DNA from: Sporodiniella umbellata
Lineage: Eukaryota > Mucoromycota > Mucoromycetes > Mucorales > Rhizopodaceae
DNA: 17,037 nt
Direction of reading: 5' to 3'
Assembly: GCA_025677835.1 (NCBI GenBank)
Contig: JAIXMR010000186.1
Location: forward strand, 1 to 17,037
Every line of letters starts with the position of its first letter. Positions within the stretch are counted from its first letter, which is position 1. Made by a program: the position numbers and the translations under genes. This document shows, piece by piece, positions 1 through 8,621 of the stretch. The notes under the pieces were generated by a model that was given only the letters and a program-made list of their open reading frames with translations, did not search any database and was not told the origin of the DNA.

Positions 1-693
1 ACTTTGGTCTGGGTGTTAGAGACGGATTCATTGTCAAAGCTGTGTAGTTATGTGTTCAAGCTTAACAAGATGAAAAGGAAAAGAAAAGGGAAGCTTTTTC
101 ATTTTTTCATACGTTTTTTCGCTTTCCTGTAGTATCCATAGTCGGGACTATCACTTTTAGACTGTAATTACTTTCATTATGCTCAACAGCCAATCGTCCA
201 AGGTCTCTGAGGATTCGTCATACGTCTCACCTATATGAGCTTCTTCGAATTGTTCTGAATGCAGATTTTGAAACTAAAGGAAAAAGATCATCTTTACATG
301 CACGGCTGTCACCACTACCATATACGGTCATCTTCCGAACAAGTCGTAGAGGCGGGACTGACTAGATTCTGTGAGGGTCGGTCTGTTATTGAAAGTAGCT
401 GTATTCAATCTCAAACATTATCTAAATAAGGACTAGCTCTAAGCCCCGGTTCAGAAAGCTTCTCTTTTTTTTTTTCTTCTTTATTTGGTTTTACCTGAAC
501 AAAGAAACTAAATGGCGTAATGTTTCATTAGATGAGTTAATGATTCCAGTAACAATTGCAAAAAAACTGAAAAACAAAACAAACAAATAAGAGAAAAACT
601 ACAGAGAACAGCAAAGAATATGTTTATTGTTACGGATATCAGCACCGATCCTGAGAGAAAGATGGGAAAGAAGCGCATGCATATGTATGGATT
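1..693. repeat. Direct repeat, copy A (about 693 bp)
   Basis: This block is nearly identical to 12321-13013, in the same orientation. By eye I count only about seven differences: one extra A near position 22, one extra T near 49, a C/T change near 302, a T-tract shorter by two near 464-476, and two substitutions near 630-633. The element probably starts left of the window, because copy B is preceded by tandem repeats matching the first bases here. It ends abruptly at 693, after which the copies are only partly similar. I see no TG...CA ends typical of LTRs and no transposase, so the nature of the repeat is open: a dispersed multicopy family or a segmental duplication. Confidence 0.95.
34..331 (-). 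CDS. Putative short three-exon minus-strand ORF in repeat copy A
   Basis: I do not recognise this protein. Read on the minus strand, ATG-ACC (331-326) is followed by a GTATAT donor, a 52-bp intron (274-325), a 34-codon exon (172-273), a 45-bp intron with GTAATT donor and CTACAG acceptor (127-171), and a third exon from 126 to a TGA at 34-36. The phases agree at both junctions and the donors match those of the clear genes nearby. The predicted product is about 66 residues: acidic at first (FEEAHIGETYDESSETLDDW), then basic. An extra base near 49, absent from copy B, shifts the frame and causes the early stop. It may be a broken 5' part of a longer gene. Confidence 0.3.
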
Positions 694-835
694 CAAAAAA
701 CTAGAAAACTGGTTTGCAAAATACAGCTCAATACTTAGAATTTATTATCTGTATCAAAAAAAAAAGTGTAGTGGGAGAATTTGTGGTGTAAAGACAGCAA
801 GAGAACATAAATTGGTTTCAAAACTGCTTGTATAG
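620..835 (+). CDS. Short plus-strand ORF spanning the end of repeat copy A
   Basis: This is an unrecognised frame starting at ATG. Its first 27 codons (MFIVTDISTDPERKMGKKR and onward to YGFKK) match the matching frame at 12940 in copy B. Where the copies begin to diverge, the first changes are synonymous (TTC AAA versus TTT AAG for Phe-Lys), which hints at coding constraint. The rest of this frame (residues 28-71) is not shared with copy B and is probably intron or non-coding: it ends at a TAG (833-835) that also looks like a splice acceptor (cttgtatag), followed by a segment partly conserved in copy B. A one-exon 71-residue protein is therefore doubtful; a first exon of a spliced gene is the alternative. 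Confidence 0.25.
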   Translation: MFIVTDISTDPERKMGKKRMHMYGFKKLENWFAKYSSILRIYYLYQKKKCSGRICGVKTAREHKLVSKLLV

Positions 836-925
836 GACCAACAGTAAGAGTTGCCGGTAGTAAATTGTGAGCGCGCACATTTGATATTCGAACAAAGCTT
901 CGCTCTTACATATATTGATCAAAAC
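836..925 (+). other. Diverged homologous flank of repeat copy A
   Basis: After a gap with little similarity (694-835), similarity to copy B returns. The 32 bases from 836 match 13183-13214 at about 25 positions, and 905-925 (cttacatatattgatcaaaac) resembles 13260-13280. In the frame reading T-V-R-V-A-G-S, the GTA/GTG and AGA/AGG differences are silent, and both copies have a tatag splice-acceptor-like motif just before. This may be a second exon of the short plus-strand frame, but both copies run into stops soon after. Confidence 0.4.
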
Positions 926-1090
926 CGTTTACACGGCACATTCTTCTATGTTTGTTCGCTACTCACAATTTTTTCAAAACACACAATTCCTTATATGATA
1001 TTTGTAAAACCCGCTCGCTGTCAATTTGGTTCTATGACAGGTAGCTTTGTAATAGAAAAAAAAAAAATAAGCTCTGGGGATAGTCATAAG

Positions 1091-2084
1091 CAATGTAGGA
1101 CGCAATAAGTCAGACAATGTTGCTAAATCAGGAGAAGGTATAAGCCAAGTTCGCCAAAGGTTTTATCCTCTCAAAGCTTGGGTCTCCATACATCTGGGCC
1201 GAATTGGCCCTACAGCTGACTGTTGCAAACATAGTCAGGATCAACATCATGGAGGAGCTGAGACAAGGAAAAAGCCCTTGACGAGGTTACCCTGTATTCC
1301 CTGTTGTCTTTGATCTGGCTCATAGAATTTTTCTGAGACTTGCTCACTTCTAGGCAGTGTCATTGTCAAATATGAATTTAAGATGGCCGAAGCCTCACCC
1401 ACACTGTCCACATGCCTACAATGCCACTGTCTGTGCCTTTTTTATCAACGGCTGCGGATTTTTCTGATAACGGCTACTTAGCAAGCCAGCTCTGCGTGCT
1501 TGATAGCCATAGCAGCTATAGACGTCCCGCCCTGAAATCGAAAAATTACGAGACTACTCTTCTACCTCTGGATTGATTTGAAATAAAACGAGTTAGACTT
1601 TTTTTTTTGAAGTTTTTATAATACCCTATCCTTGTTATTTTAATCACAAGGCGAGATACTAACAAACCTCTGTATAGAGTGCCTATTTTAAAATTGTTAA
1701 TCAAAGCAATATTAGCTTATTAATTGCTGTTTGTCTTGTTTTCACAAGAATCTTACTTAAAACCAATGTGGATATAACAGCAGCTTTGTTGAGCCAGAAA
1801 GAAGTGTTAAAATAGACGATTTTAGAAAAGGACCCAAAGTGCATAAGAGTACGTTATGGGATACTCTTAGACACCATTATCCGATAGACAAAATGGTAAG
1901 TATAGTCGGCAGCCTTGTCATTGGAATGGGAGAAGTAAAGATAGACATACAAAAACAAAAATAAACAAGAGCGAAACATTTTTTAGTACTGGCGACATTA
2001 TAAAAGGGGACAAAATTACATTATGATAATATCAACAATTAACAAAAAAGAACGGCAATTCTGTTTTGGATCAATGGAAAAATG
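1091..2084. other. Gene-free stretch with a GC-richer block at about 1120-1560
   Basis: No gene can be assigned here. The block from about 1120 to 1560 is visibly richer in G and C than its surroundings and has overlapping open frames on both strands, for example a plus-strand frame with no stop from about 1075 to the TGA near 1313, and a minus-strand frame of some 64 codons below about 1440. None has a recognisable domain. A short inverted repeat (GGGCC-GAATT-GGCCC) lies near 1197-1211. From 1570 to 2084 the sequence is AT-rich with nothing I can support beyond lying downstream of the minus-strand gene that ends at 2085. Confidence 0.4.
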
Positions 2085-3969
2085 CTACGATTCTTTGGTT
2101 GTTCGACTTGATTGATTGACTGCTTTGATGGTGTCATTGATATCTACAAGAGTTTGGCCTGATTGTTGCCGCTTCAAAACCATAGTTACTTCTTCTTGTT
2201 CAAGAAGCAGTTCCTAAAGCATCATCAACGTACAAACATGTACATCTTCGTTAATTCCTATTTGACTCTAATAATTTTGACTTTTTTTTTTAACCTTACC
2301 TTCAGTTTCATCAACAGTTCCATCAAACGATTCAAGTAGTATCGGTCTTCCCAGTCCCTTGGTACAATTGCAGACCGTACCTCTACAAAGCACCATTTTC
2401 CAGTTCCTATACGGCTGGTTGATAGTAGAGTCAGTTTGCTCCCGATACATTGTACAGCAAGCATACGTCGCCGTCCAAATGTCGCCCAAGATGCGTACTG
2501 GTATTGGTTTATTTCGTTTTTTAGACAGTTACTAGTGTATTCCATCAACTTCAGGGTATCCTCTTCTGTATGATTTCCATCTTCTTCCCTATACACAAGT
2601 ATGTGTGGGTTAGTAAAGACGTCAGTGCAATGCAGCTGACTTTGTATAGTATCAAACTTTTTTTTTCACATACCCTGAGCATTCCATCATCACACGCTCA
2701 GATTTATCCTTGGAACTAAATCCAATACCATCTAAAAGTTTGTATTGACCTTCAGAAAGGCAAAGCATCAATTGTTTGTTAGATGGGGAGCTCTTTTCAC
2801 ACCTATACAAAACATATATTAGCCTAATCAAACTCTTGAAGACATCCTATTGTTTTCTTACCAAATGAAAGACAACAATTGTGTTGTAGCACTGAAATAC
2901 TTGAAGATTGGAACGATATACTCAACAAAAGGAGTGCGTTCATTGGGGGTTATAACGTAAGATGGCTTACTGCAATTTGCATGGTAATCGGACAGTATGT
3001 AACGAATGAGTCGGATATTCTGTCGTTCATCATCACTGTCGCCTGGGTTGGCTTTGATGCCATGCACACGGTCCAGTAGATCATCCAAAGTTCCGTTCAA
3101 GCAAAAGTCCAAAAAATTAAATATATTAGCTTTTTTTTTAAAGCAATGCAACACTCGTTGTTCCTCCATGTTAACCTCATATTCTTGTCGAGTGTAATCC
3201 GATGTTTCGCCGCCAGAATAGGGACCAATCGCTGTTATAAAGTGATCCTTTAATTTCTTTACATCGTCATCATTAATTCTTGGTTTGTTTATGGAGACGG
3301 AGGGTGTTACATTTGGAGGGTGGAAGCTGTAACTTTTTTTGGCTTTTTTTAGCAATATCGAGGTAGCGGAGCTACTTGATTCTATACACAAAACCGGAAT
3401 TGTATTAGCAACTTGACGAATTTTCCATTGCGCATTCAAAATATAGTTTTACCATCCTCTGTTTTGTCTCTGTCTTCTTGTCCTCGTTTTCTATCCTAAT
3501 GAGCAGTGTTAGATCGCATAGCTAGCTAACCTTGATTATACTACTGTTATCAGATCTCGAAAACTTGTAGAACTTTTATGGTATATATTCTTGGTAACAT
3601 TGTTATTGCTATTGATACTGTACGTAGCGGCGTTTTGTATTTGCTGAGAAGGTTTCAGGCTTTCCATCGAACTTAAGTAAAACTACAAGCACAATAAGGT
3701 ACAATGAAATGAGTGAATATAGAGTTATGTTGTTGAGATGTATGTCACTTTACCTGCAAATCAGAGAGTATTGCGTTACTTGGTTCTATAAAAATCTTTC
3801 TGTTTCTGATTATCGAATTGAGATTGCTTTCCATGATTTTACAGATTACATTGAAAGCTAGCTTCAGAGTATTCCTGTAAAGAGTAAAATCCTCACGAAA
3901 ATTACATTCCCTCGGCGCAACCTGGAGAAAGTGTTCTTTTCCAGGATCAGACATCCTGGACGTATTCAT
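2085..3969 (-). CDS. Uncharacterised 487-residue protein, seven exons
   Basis: I do not recognise a characterised function; from memory the protein resembles uncharacterised multicopy proteins of Mucorales. Exons on the minus strand are 3754-3969, 3545-3682, 3453-3495, 2862-3381, 2674-2802, 2300-2588 and 2085-2213. All six introns (49-86 bp) are GTA...AG, all phases agree, and the total is 1464 nt including the stop. An in-frame TAG lies just upstream of the ATG, which fixes the start. Residues 1-72 form a first exon, 73-118 are Ser/Asn-rich, and 119-132 are highly charged and begin DRKR (possible nuclear localisation signal). The best-structured part is about 279-445: a helix starting ERTPFVEYIVPIFKYF, then LLDGIGF (Asp330), ERVMMECSG (Glu346-x-Ser348) and a mixed alpha/beta stretch. 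This E, D, E-x-S spacing could be a degenerate PD-(D/E)XK nuclease-like core (inference). The C-terminus (446-487) is polar. The reading frame shows no lesion. Confidence 0.85.
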
Positions 3970-4500
3970 ATGAATTGAGAAATCGGACTAAAAGACGAGT
4001 TTAACGAGACTGAATCAAAAGGGGAATTAAACTATGATGATTACTTATTGTATAGAGACTTATGCTATGCCAAAAAATACGGTGTAAAAGGTAACCGTGA
4101 CGGTAAATCCAGAGGTTAAGAAAACTAGTGAGTAACGCTATGAACTGAAAGGCAACAACCCTTTACAAAATACGCCAAGTCCGCTCCCGTTAGTTGTTTC
4201 TATTTTAAAATGACGTCATTGCTATATTTAGTAGTAGATTTCTCTTTAAAAAATACAGCGTTGGAGTCTCAAGTAAGAGATTCAGAAAACTTGCAAAATA
4301 GGTAAGGATAGTTTATGGATCGGATTCAAATGGGTTTTATTTGTTACATATATCTGAGAAATGACTGTAGAACAAAGAAACTTTGGATTGGATTATGAGA
4401 ACAACTGTGCTTATTGATATGGCAAAACTCAACATTAGCATCAGTAATAGCTGAGCAAGACCAAACATAAAAATGCTTGCTATTGCCTAAGTTAAATTGA
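3970..4500 (-). promoter_or_regulatory. Upstream region of the seven-exon gene
   Basis: This is the presumed promoter region of the minus-strand gene that starts at 3969. I see no coding frame worth calling. It contains a perfect CRE-like palindrome (4211-4218) and scattered AT-rich stretches that could serve as TATA elements (for example around 4049-4055 read on the minus strand), none of them decisive. Confidence 0.35.
4211..4218. promoter_or_regulatory. CRE-like palindrome TGACGTCA
   Basis: This is an exact 8-bp TGACGTCA, the classical binding site of ATF/CREB-type bZIP factors in fungi and animals. It lies 242 bp upstream of the start codon of the minus-strand seven-exon gene. An exact 8-mer is expected by chance only about once in tens of kilobases, so the position is suggestive but not proof of regulation. 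Confidence 0.4.
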
Positions 4501-4737
4501 CACCCTCACCTTTACATACAAGTGTTGGTACTATTCACTCTTCATGTGAATTTAAGTTACTATGAAAAAATCCACATCGAAGAAAAAAGGGGCAAGCAAC
4601 AACAACTAAAAAGTTCAGAGGTTACAAGAGGTGTCAGTCAAAAGGCAGATAAAACTATCGTTAAAATCCTTGTCGTAGACTATGTCGAAATTAAGGACGA
4701 AGGTCCAATAAACCGCCTTCCAAAAGCACAACCATAG
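4501..4737 (+). CDS. Weak hypothetical open frame, lysine-rich
   Basis: This frame is open for 78 codons and ends in TAG at 4735-4737. It has no ATG near its beginning; only GTG/TTG codons are available at 4522-4527. The translated middle is charged and plausible (SSEVTRGVSQKADKTIVKIL) but matches nothing I know. A different frame has an ATG at 4562 giving a 15-residue Lys/Ser/Asn-rich peptide (MKKSTSKKKGASNNN), which would need a frameshift to join the longer frame. It could be the remnant of a gene or chance. Low confidence. Confidence 0.15.
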   Translation, partial: HPHLYIQVLVLFTLHVNLSYYEKIHIEEKRGKQQQLKSSEVTRGVSQKADKTIVKILVVDYVEIKDEGPINRLPKAQP

Positions 4738-5627
4738 CCTACTTTATAAAACTTATGAATGGGCTGCTTGACGTTCCTGATACGGACTAAAATTAAAAGA
4801 TCAGCCGCCTCGTATTAGGTAACCACAATATTTACTAATCGCAACCGACGATAAGAAAGTTTGAAAGTAGAGAGTATACGGTCATATATTTTTCTCCATA
4901 CCCACCAAAATTAAACTCAATGGAGTAACTCTAAAAGAAAAATAAAGTATGAGAACTTGATGAGTGAAGAAAGTTCATTTCAAAGAATTGCTGAAGCTTT
5001 CAACAGCTTGCGCGTCAACTTTTGAAAAGCAATTGCTAATTTATTTCCATCCATTTCTTCTTATTACAGGAAGCATCTTAAATGGGCTCTTTTTCTAATT
5101 TGGTTCCCTCTCTTAGGTTGGTCTAGTATGCTATGTACCATAAAACACACAGCTCATCAGTTAACTATATATTCTTGGTCCTATTGTACTCTTGATTATG
5201 ATTTTGGGTAATGTTGCTATGTATTTTGCATCTACGTTCTTCCTTGTTGAAGTCTACTGGTGATCTGTGATAGTTGAAAATTATCTCCTTACTACATTTC
5301 CGTCGTTTTCTGTTCATGACTTGCCTTTCCGGTTTTTTCTAAGCTTCTGGGGTTAGTACATCCAAGAATTGAATGTGTTCTTATGAGCGTAATTTGGTAC
5401 ACAATAACACATTTGGCCAGCCTATTATTTTAGGTGATATTAATAATGTATCTTTTATAATGGCGAGTATAGTAGTTTATTCACTTTCTTTTTCTTATTT
5501 CTAGAAGCGCACTTACTGAAGCGACCCAGTTACAATGTAAGTTATGCCTGTAGTTTATACTTGATGCCAAAATCTATCACTATTCCCACAACCTCCCTAT
5601 TTTACTGACTTTCTTTGGTAAACACCA
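4738..5627 (+). other. Gene-free stretch with several splice-acceptor-like motifs
   Basis: No gene is supported. A 21-codon frame starts at ATG 4960 (MSEESSFQRIAEAFNSLRVN and one more residue) and ends at 5025. It is followed by a good acceptor-like sequence with a branch-point-like ctaat and a pyrimidine tract (ends ttattacag near 5070). The frame after this acceptor stays open for about 46 codons and is Trp/Leu-rich, ending at a GTAATG donor-like site near 5207. Further acceptor-like motifs lie near 5116, 5434 and 5504, and a GTAAGT donor-like motif at 5536-5541. No consistent set of phases was found, so this is either a decayed spliced gene or coincidence. Confidence 0.25.
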
Positions 5628-5845
5628 ATGCAGAATAACAATAGCAGTTCTTTAAAGGCACGTCAATTTTTTGTTGAATCTTATAGAGCTCTCTTTTAGA
5701 AATATACTCACACAAATAGAAATATTATGTGTTTTTAAACATAGTTATAAGCTTGCTAACAGCTGTTTTCACAACCCTTTTAGTCAGCGTAAAGCCTACA
5801 ATGGTGAAGAGACCCGTTTTCCCAGAGAAGCATACCCTATCCTTA
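5628..5845 (+). CDS. Candidate N-terminal exons of the cytochrome P450 (membrane anchor)
   Basis: A possible first exon starts at ATG 5628 (15 codons, MQNNNSSSLKARQFF). A 47-bp intron (5673-5719, weak GTTGAA donor, aaatag acceptor) would join it in phase to an exon from 5720 coding a hydrophobic helix (FLNIVISLLTAVFTTLLVSV) and then a basic/proline stretch (KRPVFPEK). Membrane anchor followed by a Pro-containing hinge is the usual start of a microsomal P450. A GTAAAC donor sits at 5846. However, the exon would end in phase 0 while the next certain exon (5893) needs phase 1, and roughly 30 residues between hinge and first beta strand seem missing. The 5' end is therefore unresolved, or damaged. 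Confidence 0.35.
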
Positions 5846-5892
5846 GTAAACGAGGAAAAGAAAAGCCCCCCGCTTTTATTAATTGTACATAG

Positions 5893-7468
5893 GCCGTTTA
5901 CCCTTAATCAACGAAAGAGTGGGATCTTACAATTGGGTACTTATAAGCGATCCTGGAGCTTTACATGAACTTTTGATCAAGCAGGGAGCATCGACTTCAG
6001 ATAAACCTGAGCTTACTTTTCTTGACGAGGTCAACTTGCCGAATAATAGGTACATCATTTTTAGAGAAGTGTATTATTGAAACTTTCTTTTTTTAGTGGG
6101 ATAGCTTTTGCTAATTATAGTAAGAAGTGGAGAAATGCAGTTTTAAGTGTTTTATCACCCAAAGCTGTGGAAAGTATGTCTAGTACACTAACTCGCAAAA
6201 GTCAAAGAATGGTGGATATGATGACAGAGGATGCCAAAAAAAAACCAAGTAATAGATGCATATAGATACTCAAACTTGGCAGGCATAAATATTATAATGT
6301 CCCTCGCTTTTGGGATACCTTGTCAAGCTAGCCTAGATGATCGATATTTCAAAAAAATAAGATACCTCGTTAATCAAGCCATGAAATTCACCAGCCCTAC
6401 AGAAGACTATACTAAGCTATTTCCCATTATGAAGATATTTGACCCTATATTCAAAAGAAAAGAGAAAATGATTGAGTTCAGAGACAAAGAATTCCATTCC
6501 TTTATCCGAGAAATTGCTGATATCGCTCGAAAAAGTAAAGGCGACAACCTGGTAAAAAAAATTGATATGGCAGCAGAAAAGTATGAACTTAGTGATCAAA
6601 ATATTATGTCTATATTGAGTAAGTGGCCTTTTTTTTTTTTTTTTTTTTTTGAAACTGTCATCACAAGCTACGTTCTAAAAGTATGAAAGGCGAGGCACTT
6701 TTTGTAAATACAGAAACCTTATCCTCTACAATTTCATGGGCTATTGCTACGCTCTGTCACTATCCTGAAGTCCAAAAAAGGGCTTACGATGAAATCAACA
6801 GCTTCATAGAAATTAACGGAAGACACCCAGAATATTCCGATCGAAACTGCTTGCCTTACTTTTGCGCAATACTCAAGGAGAGCCTTAGGTTCCGTTTACC
6901 AATGGAGCTGACTTCCCCTCATCTTGTAACCGAAGACGGTAAAAGATCTTATATATATATATATATATATATGTACAAACGAATCTAAGACTTCCTTAGT
7001 GTTTTATAAGAATTACATGATCCCAAAAGGGCATGTTATATACGTAAACGTACACACTATGAACAATGATCCTTCCTTGTTTCCAAATCCAGAAAAGTTT
7101 GACCCAGAGCGCTTTATGGACGATACAAGAGCTTTGCATACTGTCAGTAACGGCAATATAGAAAAAAGAAGTATCTATGGCTTTGGATGGGGAAGGCGTA
7201 TTTGCCCTGGTATTCACCTGGTAACTTCAACCGAGGCAGCGTTCTCCCCCCCTTTTTTTTTTTGCTAACACCAGTTGCTTAGACTAAAAACCACATGTTT
7301 CATGTACTTTCGAGAGTCTTGGCTACATGCATCATTGAGCCAGAGATTTTACCTTCAGGTGATAAACTTTATCCAAATTTGGAAAAAGCTATTGACTCGG
7401 GATTTGCAATTGGCCCTGTACCGTACAAAGTACGCTTGACAAAAAGAGAAGATAGAGAGGTAGCATAA
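5893..7468 (+). CDS. Cytochrome P450 monooxygenase, frameshifted (possible pseudogene)
   Basis: Heme-thiolate monooxygenase, expected on the ER membrane with a P450 reductase partner; substrate unknown. Exons are 5893-6049, 6097-6618, 6690-6938, 7000-7220 and 7283-7468; introns are 47-71 bp, GTA...AG, with phases agreeing. Visible landmarks: beta-1 strand (WVLISDP), I-helix region LFVNTETLSSTISW, K-helix ExxR in LKESLR, PERF motif in FDPERF, and heme loop FGWGRRICPG with the cysteine ligand, followed by a normal C-terminus and TAA at 7466-7468. The part from 5893 codes about 444 residues, so only the N-terminal anchor region is lacking from a roughly 500-residue family. The one lesion inside is at 6236-6244: nine A's put the downstream reading out of frame by one base; eight would restore it. 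The style resembles Mucorales P450s. A true pseudogene, a sequencing error in the homopolymer, or slippage are all possible. Confidence 0.9.
6629..6650 (+). repeat. T22 homopolymer in a P450 intron
   Basis: Twenty-two consecutive T's lie inside the intron 6619-6689, between a GTAAGT donor and the acceptor at 6689. The tract makes the intron's pyrimidine content extreme but leaves the splice sites intact. Confidence 0.9.
6950..6972. repeat. TA dinucleotide microsatellite in a P450 intron
   Basis: A pure TA run of about 23 bases lies in the 61-bp intron 6939-6999. It is a likely length-variable locus. Confidence 0.9.
7246..7263 (+). repeat. C7-T11 tract in the last P450 intron
   Basis: Seven C's followed by eleven T's form the pyrimidine tract of the intron 7221-7282, whose acceptor is at 7281-7282. 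Confidence 0.85.
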
Positions 7469-7491
7469 CAGTCATTCAATAGCAAAGTTCA

Positions 7492-7497
7492 AATAAA
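7492..7497 (+). terminator. AATAAA polyadenylation-signal-like motif of the P450 gene
   Basis: An exact AATAAA lies 24 bp after the P450 stop codon. This is a suitable place for a 3'-end signal in a fungal gene with a short 3' UTR, although such a motif is common in AT-rich DNA. Confidence 0.4.
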
Positions 7498-7755
7498 AAA
7501 TAATATCAGCCGCATGATTGAGCCTAATTTTGTAACGTTTTTCATCAAGTACTGCGAAACGCTTCCATATTCATTGACAGAAAGATTTTTGCTTTATGCT
7601 CTAAAGGAGAGTGGATAAGCGGATTGGCTTTAGCTCCTATGTGTTGTAGGCATTTGGATTGTTTGAAGCAAAATTGAAGACTATGGCTTGCAGCGGTATA
7701 TAGGGTAAACGCTACATATCGCACTCACTCACAGCAATCATTTACAAGCCATTTT

Positions 7756-8621
7756 TCACAAGTACTGAAGCTCAGTTTGGTTTCTTGGACCTGGTGTGCT
7801 CAACGCAAGAACTATCTGATCACTGTTTTCACTACTGTTGTATTTTTCTTTTTCCTCACTGCTACTCTAAAAAGCGTCCACAATCCTCTTTGTCTCTAAG
7901 AAGAATCTTTATATCTAGATTGAACTTATACCTGCTATCTTTATGATCCGTACTTGATGCACTATAATGACTGCAGTTCACTGCCTTTATCCAGGCACTT
8001 TGCTCTATCATTGTCCATCACCGAGCTATACAGAATAAAATTTAGATCTCCAGGATAATTTCAGTGATTGAACAAGAATTTCAGCAACAATAAGATAACG
8101 GAAAGTTTCTTGTCAATCATGTTGCTGTAGTAATAAAGTGCCTCATAAGAAGTATGGTACAGTACATCTCTTACTTTACTACCACTACAGACATATACCA
8201 TAGGATCAGTTGTAGAGCAAACGTTGGTTTTAGGATTTGACTAAATAAAACCTTCCGCCGTTCAAAGGTGGTCTTATTTGCGTATAAAAAAAGCTTCTGG
8301 TTGAGCTCAACGACCCCAACACAGGTTTTCTTCTCTTATATAGACCCTCTTTGTTGTATTGGAAATAACCAAGTCCAAAATACTGACTGCTGAGATGAAA
8401 TCGCTCCGGCTCTATTGCACTGGTCTGAAGTTATTCTGACCAGCTTCATATACTAGCAGCCTCTTTCTAACACCCACCGTTTGAAGATGTCTTTCGATCT
8501 ATACTTTTCTTCAAAAAAGCGCTTCTCTCTAGCAAAATAGTATCCATAAGCATCTCTTGTATTATGTTTTAACCATGATATTTCCTTTAGGCGGTATTGT
8601 TTGCAGTTTGCTTTTCTCCAT
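7756..8621 (-). pseudogene. Decayed uncharacterised minus-strand gene (multiple frames)
   Basis: The minus strand holds a run of overlapping, coding-like frames in shifting registers. From the 5' side: an ATG at 8621 (MEKSKLQTIPPKGNIMV), then a +1 frame reading TRDAYGYYFAREKRFFEEKY, an open frame of 66 codons at 8233-8430, one of 54 codons at 8174-8335, one of 59 codons at 8064-8240 (contains VYVCSGSKVRDVLYHTSYEA), one from ATG 8011 to TAG 7862 (49 residues, contains YSASSTDHKDSRYKFNLDIK), and a last one of 36 codons ending at TGA 7756 (contains SSSEEKEKYNSSENSD). Several neighbours overlap by a few bases, as expected after single-base indels, and no clean GT-AG set explains them all. I do not know the family; the style recalls uncharacterised multicopy Mucorales proteins. 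It is convergent with the P450. Some of these frames may be chance. Confidence 0.4.

Noticed and set aside
508..696. Hydrophobic minus-strand frame of 62 codons inside repeat copy A
   Set aside because: It is the complement of Lys/Asn-rich AT sequence and overlaps the better-supported plus-strand frame; no domain is seen.
2879..3197. Plus-strand frames across the seven-exon gene
   Set aside because: They are antisense shadows of exon 4 of the minus-strand gene.
6417..7217. Minus-strand frames across the P450
   Set aside because: They are antisense shadows of P450 exons.
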